The notes under the pieces are model-generated. The model was not told where the DNA came from. It did not search any database and was given only the letters and a program-made list of their open reading frames with translations. From Sipunculus nudus (taxonomy: Eukaryota > Annelida > Sipuncula > Golfingiida > Sipunculidae), in assembly GCA_026874595.1 (NCBI GenBank), contig CM049310.1, positions 55,495,058 to 55,559,057 of the forward strand: 64,000 bases of DNA, given 5' to 3'. Position 1 is the stretch's first letter, and each line of letters begins with the position of its first letter. A program made the position numbers and the translations under genes. This document shows, piece after piece, positions 23,050 to 34,484 of this stretch.

Positions 23050-25455
23050 GGCCTCGAAATATGTCTGATACGATGAGAAAAGGTTGCGGCTGTTGAAAAT
23101 GAATACGGACCCTCTGCATGGAATCCCATTGGGTCCCCTTCTGCTACTTGGGAGGTATGCATATTTCTCCTTCTTTCTTCAGGAACAGTTTTTTGCAATA
23201 AATAAATCTTTAATAATCTTTCATGTGTTACTCACATCAACCTTATCTTTATACGTCCAACGATAGAATCCAGTCAAATATCATCGAAAACCTGAATGCC
23301 CCCGCGTCTTATTCCGGTTCGCAATGTAAACACCATCACTGACCAGGTCTTCAAGATAAACATACCGGGATTAAATTTCTTGACACGAGGACAACCCCAC
23401 AAAATAAATGTTAAAAATATTGGAGCGACTGCAGGATCACTCACGCACTGTCTCCACCAGGTTATCAGTTTATACGGACGGACGGTATGTTTAGGATTCA
23501 TGTAATGTAAAAGTAGTTTGCAAAATTAAGATACAAGTAGCTGGAAATAGAAACGTTTCTGTTCACAGAAGTGTTGTGCCTCAGAGGGGTGCGTGGGTTA
23601 TTCTGCAGTCGTGCGAAATTGTTTATACATATCTTATGGGGACAGTTTCCCACTAAAAACCTATATTTTCTGTTAACTTTTAGAATAAAAAAACTAGCCA
23701 ACATTTCACATATTAGTTAATAAATCTCCCCAATCCCGATAATAAGCCCGGTATACCGGGTATATCAGCTAGTTAATTATATAGATAGATTAAGCAACGA
23801 AATCGCGATTTATCGTTATGGTTTTATAACCACAGAAGAAATCGTGGTTTTATTTTATATCAAATGCCTGACCCAAACTTCTCTGCAAGACTATGGTTAT
23901 AAAGTATCCTATTTCTTAAAAAGTATTTTACAGAACAACAGTGGTGAAAGAACAGTCCTAAAAACAAACGACATAACTGGAGATCATTTTCTACGTTAAT
24001 TTAATTACTAAACTGCTGTAGTTCGAGTATATATGATTTATTCAGAATAACTGGCGCCTTTCTGCAATTTCTTAAAGAAATGTTACACTTCAAAGCCAAA
24101 TTCTTCTTTAAGAGAAAAAGGATTCAATTAACCAAAATACATACGACAGATAAATGTTAATGAAGAACTCACCTAGGACCGTGCTAAAAATCAGTTCCTT
24201 GAAGTTTGTTAGCTTTTTTAAAGATTAGGAAGGCAGAATGGGCAAGGTGTGAGAATTAATCTGTAAAACTGTTATAAATTAGTAAACGCGATAATAGAAC
24301 GCCTAATACAACGGAGGCATCAACATAAATCTACAGACTGGCCAGACCGGTTGACGGATTGGACAGCAATTGGGGTGACACGGTATATACTAAACGTCGG
24401 AGAAGTTTATGGTGGTTTGGTGTTAATATTAGATTTAACCAGTCGCAATTTATCTATCCCGTCACAAGGAGTTTACCAGATACTCTCTCCTGTCAGCGAA
24501 ATTTATTTACCGTTATGTAACCCGTCATCCCCTGTAAGGCTTTCAAAATGGTTTGCCGAAGTGTCCATGATTATAGACAGTATAAAATCATCAATGCGTT
24601 TTCAAACACGTGTCTCGTTTTTACGAGTTCCATTTTGGAATCCAAAATAAGTCTTCCAATTATCGGGGATAATTGAATATCGTCATTGACACATTAACGT
24701 TTGTTGTCAGTTTGATTTTCTCTAGAAGGATTTGCACGTTGATTTACCACTCGTGACGTGACTCGTCCAAAAATAAGATATAACACAAATGCGTAATTTC
24801 TGTCTTTGATTGCGCGACCATCAACTGCTGATTTGTCATGCTGCAATTCTAGTGAATTCCATTTTTATACAATAAGCATGATAAAAAAGTCAGGTTGATG
24901 TCAGTTATTGCATAGGCCTTCTTAACCCGCAGGGTCTTGAATAACAATGATTGGTTAATTAATTCACAGAACTAGCTGTTTGCCGGAGTCATAACATGAC
25001 ATCTGTTTGTTCCCTTGAATCAGGAGCTTACGACGACAGGTCAATCTCATGCCGGTGAATCTAATCTTATTCTGTATATGGCCTTCGCCTTGAATAGAGC
25101 CAGGACAAAAATTGAGCCGACACCTGAGGTGTCTGGTTTTTCCTTGGCCCAGTTATATGTGCCCTTCATCATAACGCTATCTTGTCTCCCTTCTGCCATT
25201 GGTTGTTTCTACTCAAACCTCTTCCAGTTGAATGGCCGGTACTACTTGTCCAAAGGGGTGTTTTCATGAGCTCGTATATGCGTGAAATATCGCTCATATG
25301 ATTTTGTAACTTGGGTGTTTCCATGTGTCCTTCAGCGTATATGGGTATGTGCGCATATGCTTAAAATCGCTAGAGGAGCGACTTTCAAGCTTAGGGTCTG
25401 CGTGAACTCGGGGTGTAATGACGTAATTTCAGCATCTTTTTATGGAAGGCCTGCT
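23050..25455. other. non-coding stretch
   Basis: No gene recognised. Overlapping frames on both strands (23274-23505) and a 99-codon frame (24351-24650, plus) have no motif I can name. CCCGGTATACCGGG at 23747-23760 is a perfect 14 bp palindrome. Confidence 0.45.
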
Positions 25456-25457
25456 AA

Positions 25458-26265
25458 TCCACTGTACAGACCCAGTCCTGAGCGATCCTGACCATATTAA
25501 AATGTTTTGATATTTCAGGACTGGTCCTGAGTGGTCCGGTCCGGTCCGCTTGAGTCCGCTCTGTTTGCGGGGGTTTTAGGACTAGCTAGGATCGGGACTT
25601 TGTCATTGACCAATGAGAGCAGCTCTGTGAATCACATGATAGACGTACAAATCTGAAGATGGCGAATTAAGAGACGTTAAATAACGTGGGTGACACATGG
25701 AGTTTGGTGTACCTTTTAGCTATAAAGGGAAATACTTGCTAAAAAAATAGTGTTGCTCACCACATCTTTCATCTAAATACAGCATAAGGATTAACGTGTA
25801 ATTGCAATTTAATATAAAAATAACAACCAAAGATATACTTCTGTTGATCATATTTCGATAGTTAAGTATGATCAAAACAGTAGTATTGTACATAAATATA
25901 ATTTCCTATTTATATACAGAAAACTAAATTTTAGCACAATACCATTGTTTATATGTGTTTTATGATGACAGGTGAAGTTACCATAAATTGAGTAGATTGT
26001 AGATATCCAGGTTTATTTATAAATGGAAGTATATTACCTCAGATAGAGATGCCATAATTTTTGTATGTATGTATATATGTATATAATATAATATAATATA
26101 ATATAATATAAGAGTATCTGATTAAAAAATCCTATCCGATCCGCTCTGTGTGCGACCCCTCTAGGACCGGACCGGACTGGGAAAGATTGTGGCGGACTCT
26201 ACAGGATTTTCAGTCCTGTCTGGTCCGATCCGATCTCGTCTCGTCCGCTCTGTGTGCGGCCTGCT
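25458..26265. repeat. GGTCCGGTCCGG-rich inverted repeat cluster
   Basis: CCGCTCTGT(T/G)TGCG occurs at about 25556, 26139 and 26242, each near multiple GGTCCG or GATCCG words and AGTCCTG. The block looks like a decayed terminal-inverted-repeat element, with the left side near CAGTCCTGAGCGATCC and the right side near CAGTCCTGTCTGGTCC. I could not pair the two ends cleanly or find target duplications. A pentameric ATATA-type array lies inside at 26080-26113. Confidence 0.4.
26080..26113. repeat. (ATATA)n microsatellite
   Basis: Six to seven ATATA units in a row. Confidence 0.85.
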
Positions 26266-26524
26266 TTAAAAATCAAAATTTGTTACATTTCATGGAAACA
26301 CCTGTTAACATTTGACATGCGCATGCTTGCAAAACAAACTTATTCTGTGAAGTCCTTACCACAAAAAAAACACATTTGCTTTGAAACAATTGTTATCCAA
26401 CGTATTTGAACGGACTATTAATCTCTTCGTTACATTTATATACATGCTTGCAAATATACTTATTCCGTGAAGTCCTTACCACAAAAAAAAATCCTTTACC
26501 TAGGCCGCTGGCGTAATTAGGACC

Positions 26525-26945
26525 CCATTGCACTGTTGGGATAGAGATTCCATACCCACAGTCCCTAAGCCTGTTTCTCCCTGGGCTGCAACAGCTTTGC
26601 AACAAATTGCGGATGCATTCGCGAGAGAGTCTCTTGAACATGTCTTAGAACATTCGCGGCGGTTCTCAATTTCCTCGCGTGATTTACAAAGTGTCGCTAA
26701 ATTGTCGCGAAAATTTTGAACATGTTAAGCTTGTATCTCACTGGGCTGCGACAGCTTGCGACTAGTCGAAGACACAACAATTGCGAGAAAACACGCGAAA
26801 TAGCGACAATTTTCACTTGCAATCACACTGAATTGAAATTACGACACCTTCACGACATTGCACGAGTGTTGCACCAATGTCATTAGCTGGAGTTTGTATA
26901 CCTGTCGCGCGAATGTTGTGCGATGTGCTCGTGACCTGAGTGTCT
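26525..26945. repeat. TCGCGA-rich repeat with 160 bp internal direct repeat
   Basis: CTGGGCTGCAACAGCTTTGC at 26581 recurs as CTGGGCTGCGACAGCTTGCG at 26741. The stretch is unusually dense in TCGCG, GCGAC and TTGCGA words on both strands compared with its AT-rich surroundings. The pattern suggests a decayed transposable element with repeated binding sites. No frame or clear termini were found. Confidence 0.4.
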
Positions 26946-27059
26946 GACTTCTTATCTAATGATCTCTATCAGTCTTAGCTTAGTTTTGCGTTAAATCCTT
27001 GAAATGATATTGCATGGTTTTTGGCACATATATATTATATGAAGCTGGGATACAATTCC

Positions 27060-27096
27060 CGTGGTGGTGGTGGTGGTAGGGCGGGGGGGGGGGGGG
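27060..27096 (+). repeat. (GGT)n followed by G14
   Basis: Six GGT-like triplets and then 14 consecutive G at 27083-27096. Confidence 0.85.
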
Positions 27097-27099
27097 AGT

Positions 27100-28685
27100 T
27101 CCACGAGCAGAACGGAACCTTCGATATCCCACTAGGGTTCGCGAAGAGGGCGCGGTCATCCCAAAGTCGTTCCTCTGGTTTCTACTTGGATGATAACAGT
27201 CTTTTGGCCTTAAAACTATCTCCGCAGATAGATTCCCACCATGAGACTGTGCTGGGAGAACTTTCCTGCCGTGCCCTTATCAAACCCTCTCTTGGGAGCT
27301 AACATTGTAAGCATGTCGCAATTAAGGGTGTACCGCTAGATAAATAAACAAATGAAAACAGCATTGGAATAAATCTCATGCAGAATTGTTTCAAAGGGAC
27401 CTATTAAAAATATGACGTCTTTTAACTAAAGATAATTCCTTGAACCTTTCAGAAAAATAGGCCAGGGCATACAGGCTGTTCATTTTGTTTATACCCACCC
27501 GTTTATATTATGTGGAGCGCCTGTCAGAATAATCCAAACGCATTCAACAATCAGACCTGGCGGCAAGTTAGACGAACTAGAGTTTTGCCAATTTCGTTTT
27601 TCGACTAGTGACCTTCCACTTTTACCCCATATGCAAAGAACAACCTCGGTTACATTGTTTTTATGGTTTTTTTACATCGACGCACGTACCGCGTTTACTT
27701 ACAGCTCGCAGATTACGGAGGTATTATAAGAATCTTTCTCGGCAGGATCCCGACAGTTCGTTAAATATGTAGGCCTACCCAAAGTAAAACAAAAATCACA
27801 AAAAAAAGTTTACAGGTAAGGTAGCTGTAAAGCTTGCTTTAAGAACAATACAAATATTCTGCTTTTCATATGATGTACGTAACTAAAACTGACTTAACTT
27901 GGAAGCTTTATCTGCCAAAAAAGAGGAACCGTTTTGATTTAAACTGTGTTACTTAAAGGGAACTAGCGGTATACCCATAATTAAGACTGTGACATCCGGG
28001 TTTTAGTGTGTACGAAAAATGGCAGCACCATTACCGGTTTCAAGAAACTGGGAGAAACTCGAATATTTCAAGTGGAATAACACTTAATTTGGACCAAGCC
28101 CAAATCTTCACATTAAAGTAGAATAGGAAATCGATGTTTCCCTATGAAAATACCGTGTTTATAGTATGACAACGAGTGTATGTTCGGTGGTACGTAAGCT
28201 TATTTACTTGTATATTTGTCTGTTGGTGAAAAATATTCAATGAATAATCATTGAAATTATGCATGGTGCGGAATGTGACTGAATGTGTGGTGCGAATCCT
28301 GAGGTGACTATTGGTACATTTGTTGAGATGAAGATTTGTACGAGACTTGATGACAACGGTGACACGAAACCAGACTGTTTATTTTAATCAGATGGCATGA
28401 TTGTTGCGGAATCTGAAGATATATTGATAGAAAGCCTGACTTTTTGGTATACAACACGGACTGGATTGTAATAACGTTACAAGATTGGATGATCGGTCAG
28501 GAATCAGAGGGATGACTTGTATACTGGACCCTATGGGGTGATAAATATGGGACCCGTTGGAGTGTCTGATGCGGAACGTTTTAGGATGATCACAACTAGA
28601 ATGTCCGCTTCCCCTCACAGTTTACAGCTTCATATACATCATGCCCATTCACTCCTAGATGGAGAGATAACAGCCTTGTGGTAAG
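27100..28685. other. non-coding stretch
   Basis: No recognised gene. A 16 bp word CATCCGGGTTTTAGTG at about 27993 recurs exactly near 28906; the first copy is followed by a YY1-like AAAATGGCAGC. Significance is unknown. Confidence 0.4.
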
Positions 28686-28689
28686 ACTT

Positions 28690-28775
28690 AAACTTTAGTC
28701 TTTGCGCAAGGCGGTATGATCAAGACTCGAACCCACAAGTTTGCAGTCAGCGCCCTAACCCTAACACCACCACGC
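28690..28775 (-). mobile_element. tRNA-Cys-like SINE head
   Basis: On the minus strand the order is GTGGTGTTAGGGTTAGGGC (A-box region), CTGACTGCAAACT (an anticodon-arm-like segment with CTGCAAA as in tRNA-Cys GCA), and B box GGTTCGAGTCT at 28723-28733. The acceptor ends do not pair, so this is not a functional tRNA gene. It is probably the 5' part of a tRNA-derived SINE; no body or tail copy elsewhere in the window identifies the family. Confidence 0.6.
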
Positions 28776-28779
28776 TCCA

Positions 28780-30985
28780 CATGTTTTTCATTACATTCTC
28801 CATGAACTTGAATGATCAGTCTACTAATAGGGATACAGTGTATAGATCCTGTTTCTTTAAAAAAAAACAAATGGGATCAGTAATGAAATTGAGAGCGAGG
28901 CCACGTCATCCGGGTTTTAGTGGAAGTCCTAGTCAAAGATAATCGAGAACGAGGCTTAGTCCTAGTCCTTTCGGGTCGATTCCAAGTTCACCTTCTTCGA
29001 GTCCGAATCATTTGAAACCTGTGTCCATCTCCTTATTCAAATAAATAAAAAATCTGAAATATGTAAGGTTTTGTTTGAACAAACAAATAAATTACATGTA
29101 CAACAAATTTTTATCTGACATTCAAGACATTTTTTATAACTGGCTAACTTTAGTGACAAAAACATAATTTCTTGGATTGTCATGAAATTTGATGTTCCTG
29201 TTTATCTTGCATAGATTAAATAGATGTACGAGAACGGTGGCTTCTGGTAAAATTTCTTTAGAGGCACAGTTGGATCTCAGCTGCCAAGAGATATTTTAGA
29301 CGGTACACTTAAAGCATGAACAATACGCCAAATGCTTGAAACTGGCCGTCTTCAAGGGTAACTAATTAAATTTCAGTATAATGAACACATAAAGTTATTG
29401 TTATGAGACCAAGTCATGTTCATGCCACTGACCTGAAATATTTAGCTCATGGAAATGAACGTATCATGTGCGTCTGTAATTTTTTGTAATTTCATTATGG
29501 CCTTAACTACAACAGTCACAGACACCAAGAACCTTGGATTGCGCTTGACTTGCAATCTTCCATTAACATGAGCCATTAGGGAACATAAACGCTATTGTCA
29601 TCATTACACCGTACTTTTTTGTTAGCCAACTCCATATAATACAGGGTTGCATGCCAACTAACCCCAGATTAACCAGACCAGAACCCTTCTCGGAAGAAAT
29701 CTGCAGGATATTTTGAAAATAAACTTCGTTTACAATCAACGGCTTTCTTGAGTTATGACCCTTCGCAATAACCGGTAATGGAATTTTCCATGGTTTTCTT
29801 GAATCGCTAAGCAACGGTTGAAAGTCTGCCGTAACAATATTCATTGAAACTCCTTATTTATGTAAGTCAATATCCGGTGCTGTTGATATAAGGCTCCCGT
29901 CAAGCAATGTATTTGAAAGTTTTTTTTCCTTTTTCTCGCCCAGGGTGGATCCAATTTGAGGCTGCAAAACAATTCTTTAAATGGAAGAAAGAAAAAAAGC
30001 TCCAAAGAAATATTAAAGCCAAATGAAAAACAGTCTTAAATTGTACTTAAACATTCATTGGTATCAGAATCCAAGGAAACCTAATGTAGATAGTGATATT
30101 TCATTCATAACATAAATCTTCTTCAAATGCATTCGGTTATTGGAATTGCATTACATATGGCCGGCATCAAACGTGCGCCAAAGGAGAACACCGGGTTTCT
30201 GCCTGTAGGCAATTTTGTTAGCATGCTTCCTACAGAAAAACAGTTTCGTAAAAAGTTTCAAAAGCTACAGAACCCAAGGCTTTCTGATCGCGACGAAAAT
30301 AGGAGATGAAAGTGAAAAGGTAATTAGAAACGAGTGGTCACAGAAAAAATAAGAATAATTGAAGGCCAGAGAAAGAAACGTGATGTATTTTGCTATTCAA
30401 AAACTTAGATAATTACTCAAAGGCATCCTACAAAGACTCGGTGGTCTCATATTGTGTATGCCGTGGTTATAACCACATATCTCATTATTTATATTAAATT
30501 CTCTTAAAAAGCATGGAAGCCTGATGATCAAAGTCCCACAACATCGATTACTGATGATGGGGACCCGAAAGGAGGAATCTTCATGTCAGATGTTTTTGTA
30601 GTTAAAGAACATTGTTAACTATCTGCCTTTCAGTCAATTCCTCAGATAATTTCATTTAATTAATTTTTATGGGCCGCCTTCGGAAAGTCGCCCGTTTGAC
30701 GTGTTTCTTAAAATTACATCCCTGGAGTAAACGTGATGTAAGCTGGGTAAACATACTGGCCGCAGGGATTTCTTTCCTGGGAGAATGTCCTCGTTAGCGC
30801 ATAATAATTTAAGCCTTCCTGGCTTTATATATCCTCCCAGCCAAGCAGTCATACAAAAATGGTAAGGAATATGATAAGTTATACATGCATTTTCTCCCTA
30901 TTAAATGGAAAGGCATTGAATCGAGTCATAAGCCCACAGGACTACTGTGAACCCCCACAAGTGTGCCCGCAATCCGTGCCCGACA
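28780..30985. other. non-coding stretch
   Basis: No recognised gene or element. The 93-codon frame at 29563-29844 (minus) has no family motif. Confidence 0.5.
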
Positions 30986-30990
30986 ACGAC

Positions 30991-31130
30991 GTTTTCCATA
31001 AACTTACAGCTTTTAATTGGTACATAAACACCTTTGTTGACCAATGATAGAAGAAAACAGGTTTTCCATAAACTTACAGCTTTTAATTGATACATAAACA
31101 CCCTTGTTGGCCAAAGATAGAAGAAATCAG
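30991..31130 (+). repeat. 70 bp tandem duplication, two copies
   Basis: GTTTTCCATAAACTTACAGC starts both copies (30991 and 31061). They differ at only a handful of positions across 70 bp, so the duplication is recent relative to the other repeats here. Confidence 0.9.
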
Positions 31131-32415
31131 TCAGAATTCTTTCCTTAAGCTTTGTTTTCGTCAATAGATTACTGACATTCTGCCTTGCATGATAGTATAG
31201 GTATAATGTTTGTACTTAATTTATCACATATCACAACATATCACAATGTTCAGAGTAAAGTGCGTGCAACTCCATACAGCCCATCTGTGGCATGAGGATG
31301 CATTTCATTTTGCAAAGGAGGTAGACTTTACGATTTGTATCCTTAAATGATAAAATGCAATCCTCTTGTGATTGATACGGGCTGATTTAACATTCGGGAA
31401 AAAAATTGCATTATTGAATCAGCAATCTTTTATATGAAAGAAAAACACACAAAATATTAAGTTTCCAACAGGCTGAATATACGCCTCCGGACACTCTACA
31501 TGTAGAGTAGCACCCTATATTAAACGAGCTATTCTAGCAAACTTCTCAAGCCTGTCTGCAATTAACTTACACATGAATAAGGAAATAATATTCAGTCAAA
31601 TGCTTTTAAGAGTATTATTTTAGTTCCTCCTAAACACTAGGTGATAAATATGATTGTTTCGTTACACCAAAATTGTTTACAGAACCCAAGATGTGGAAAA
31701 GACATAACGTTTTTAAAGCAGTCGCGGTTAGTTTTGAAACGCAGTAAAAATTGTTCGTTCATGCCATTTATTTATGCGCTGGTACCATTCTTCTGACATT
31801 AGTTATTCTATCTGCATGTCTGAATTTGAAAACTGCTGCTTGATGTCAATGCCATTAGAGTGAAAATAATCAATCAGATATTGAGGTACATATTACAGAA
31901 AAGTCAGTTTCTAGGGGAGTCAGCGTGACTTTCCAGGTATTGTCTGTGTTATATAAATACAGATATATACCCTCAGAGGTCTTGGAATCAAAATTCATGT
32001 GGCGTAAACCTTTGAAACTATGTCAATATCCTAATGGTTTTCAGAGCACGTATCTGTAATGTAGGTGACTATCAGGAATACATCATTTCCTGACATTGAG
32101 CCGTCTCCTACAGGCGGAATACTCACAGGAAAAACAGAGTGTGTAATAAATTCCTATCTGCAAGTGACTGGAGCTCCTCCGTACTGTCAATCAAAAATTG
32201 TCAACAGATACATAGGGCGGTTCCAACGAGGACGAGATGGAGACTGCACTCTTGAAGGTCAAAATATTAACTGTTCTTGGAATGATCGTATAAGTTAACC
32301 CTTAAAATCGTCGCTGCAAAAAAATATCACTGGGTAGACCTTCATGTAACTGAAAATTAATCTGCGTTGAATATAAATATCTATCTCTTTATATAAATAT
32401 ATATAGATGTATAAA
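31131..32415. other. non-coding stretch
   Basis: No recognised gene. ACTCTACATGTAGAGT at 31493-31508 is a perfect 16 bp palindrome. The 77-codon frame at 32065-32298 (plus) is unassigned. Confidence 0.45.
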
Positions 32416-32550
32416 TAGCCATGCTGGTTCGTTGTATATAGTTGGAACTGGAATACAGGAAAGTCGGTTCACTGCCGGTGGGAATCGAACCAACGACCTT
32501 CCGATTTCCGTTCGGCTGCTTGAACCGTTAAGCTACGCCAGATCCCCAAC
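32416..32550 (-). mobile_element. SINE family III, minus copy
   Basis: The minus strand reads CTGGCGTAGCTTAACGGTTC (A-box region), then CCGAACGGAAATCGG, then B box GGTTCGATTCCC at 32480-32491. It continues into CGGCAGTGAACCGACTTTCC, the same tail as the plus copy at 32806-32900. The acceptor strands do not pair well, so it is not a working tRNA gene. A plus-strand direct repeat ATAGCCATGCTGGTTCGTTG sits beside this copy (about 32416) and again at 32806. Confidence 0.65.
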
Positions 32551-32688
32551 CCCTCTGTGTATTTGCACACTTTTATAGGAACCAGCGAAGTGATGTTATA
32601 CCAAATATATAAATGTTATGTTATATATGTTTATGTTATATTATGTTAAATAAATGTTATACCAACGGTATACCAATTCCATTTCTCC

Positions 32689-32718
32689 TTCTCTCTCTCT
32701 CTCTCTCTCTCTCTCGCG

Positions 32719-32797
<79 letters not shown>
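32689..32797. repeat. (CT)n-(AT)n-(AG)n self-complementary array
   Basis: About 13 CT units, CGCGATAA, about 22 AT units, then about 15 AG units. CT and AG arms are complementary and AT is self-complementary, so the whole 109 bp can form one hairpin or cruciform. It separates the two SINE III copies. Confidence 0.9.
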
Positions 32798-32800
<3 letters not shown>

Positions 32801-32805
32801 ATGAA

Positions 32806-32900
32806 TAGCCATGCTGGTTCGTTGTACGAAGAGTAAGCGACCGGTCAAGGTCATGGGTTCGATTCCTATCGGCAGTGAACCGACTTTTCTGTGTATTCAT
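32806..32900 (+). mobile_element. SINE family III, plus copy
   Basis: It starts ATAGCCATGCTGGTTCGTTG, has B box GGTTCGATTCC at 32856-32866, and ends CGGCAGTGAACCGACTTTTC. The part after the B box matches the minus copy at 32416-32550. The A-box region differs and is weak (GAGTAAGCGACCGG). A long (TA)n follows. Confidence 0.6.
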
Positions 32901-32903
32901 GTT

Positions 32904-32906
<3 letters not shown>

Positions 32907-32973
<67 letters not shown>
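32907..32973. repeat. (TA)n microsatellite
   Basis: About 33 uninterrupted TA dinucleotides. Repetitive Tyr-Ile frames across it are artefacts. Confidence 0.95.
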
Positions 32974-32977
<4 letters not shown>

Positions 32978-32979
32978 CA

Positions 32980-33765
32980 GCCATGTAGTAGATGCTCTTC
33001 TTGCTTTTGCTTTGCAAAAAAAAAAAACGATTTTTTTAATAACTGATATAGTTTGAATTTTCTACAGTACGAATCTTTAAGAATATCATGTTAAACATAT
33101 ACAATGGACACTTCACTTATTTATCTATTATTTATTTATTAGACTCAGCTGGGTTTACTATCAGCTTGGTCAAATCATTTTTTTCAGTTCTCTTGGTTGA
33201 CATTTACATCAATTTCAGACTACAGATAGTAATGAGTACACACAATTGTTGGGGCTAATTTAGTTCTTTTTCAGAACATCTAATCTATAAATTCTTTATA
33301 TATAGTTTTACCATTCTATAAAATAACGGTTTCCAGGAAAGATTATTTTTCGCTCTCATATTTACATGAACTTCGCATATTATACATGAACATTTTATGC
33401 AATACTGATTCATTAATAGCTAGTCCTTTAATTGTCACACTTGGTTTTAGCCAGGGGGATAGAACCTTACTTGTTGGTTAATGGGTCCTATTTCGATATC
33501 AGACATCTTTTAACTAATAATAATCCCTTGAACATTAACTAAAAATAGATAAAATCTCGTTTTGTTTATATCCTCGTTTATAATCATGGGGCAACTTATT
33601 AGACAAACACATTAAACAAGGGCATCTGATGGCAGATAATACAAACCAGATTTGTTTAATTTTTAACCAGTGATCTTCCAACTTCTGTACATGTTCATCC
33701 AACCGCCTTCGGTTACATGGTTTTTTTTATCTCCTCTGAGCTTTAGCGATCACTCTTTCTCCGTC
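32980..33765. other. non-coding stretch
   Basis: AT-rich, no recognised gene. An A12 tract lies at 33017-33028. Confidence 0.5.
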
Positions 33766-33769
33766 CGTC

Positions 33770-34480
33770 CGGTAACTGGGACAAATCGCAAGCGTTAGAC
33801 CTAGAATATTCTTACTTGACATCCAGGGAGGTTCGTGAAAAATCTCCTTGGAAACCTGAAATTGGGTGTCTGTTACCCATATCTTCTCAGCCATGCATGG
33901 GGCTTGTAAGTACCCCCGGAATAATTAAAAAAATTGATACCAAAGCTGCAGTATCTGTATAACTGATGCATTGATCACCATGGTTCTTTGCATGCATATT
34001 CATCATGGAGTGTTTCATAAGTTCCGGCAGACCGGTGGCACCACCTGTAATTTTTTGTCTATTTTTGAGTCCCTAAATTGACGCGGTCGACCGTGAAGAG
34101 GGCACAAACCGTAACCGTTAAACCTAGACATATTTAACTTTACATCCAGGGAGGTCCCAGGCAAAGCTCCCTGGGAACCTGAAATTAGGTCATTGTGACC
34201 TATATTTTTCGAATTAGAGGAGTAAAATTGATTTTTAAGCACCTAGTGCGTCAGATTGTGCACAAATTGTATCCATTTGGCATAGAATCTTCACACATGA
34301 CTTTCAGGGAGGTCCATAAAAAAATCTGAAATACTGTCACTTTGACCCATTTTCTGCAAACGGTGTAAAAGAACATAATTTTAACATCTATTAGTCAAAT
34401 GGGTACAAATGGTAGCAGCTGGATGTAAAATATAAAAACGGTAACCTATTTCTAAGGTGTATTGGCAAAATGCATGATTT
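33770..34480 (+). repeat. ~160 bp tandem repeat S, plus orientation, about four units
   Basis: Each unit starts with an ACAAATCG/ACAAACCG-type block (33781, 34104, 34262, 34405) and includes CATCCAGGGAGGT. It then has CC(T/C)(T/G)GGAAACCTGAAAT and a TGACCTATATTTT-like block. Spacings are 323 (two units), 158 and 143 bp. Units are strongly diverged. The same unit occurs inverted at 58600-59200 and singly at 19452. Monomer length and apparent mollusc context recall the BIV160/pearl-type repeats carried by Helitron-like elements of bivalves, but identity is unverified. Confidence 0.65.
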
Positions 34481-34484
34481 TAAG

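Noticed and set aside
28752-28763. CCCTAACCCTAA telomere-like repeat
   Set aside because: Only two units, lying in the A-box region of a tRNA-like SINE head. A similar TTAGGGTTA at about 21535 is equally short.
30551-30583. CTGATGA..GAAA hammerhead-ribozyme-like core
   Set aside because: A plausible stem III (AGGA/TCTT with GGAA loop) follows, but stem II is too short with a mismatched closing pair, and no stem I can form next to the core.
32478-32550. Possible functional tRNA gene on the minus strand
   Set aside because: A and B boxes are good but acceptor strands do not pair and the anticodon loop lacks the expected T before the anticodon; its tail is shared with a second SINE copy.
32646-33056. 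Long Tyr-Ile, Ser-Leu and Arg-Glu repeat proteins
   Set aside because: They are translations of the AT, CT and AG dinucleotide arrays.
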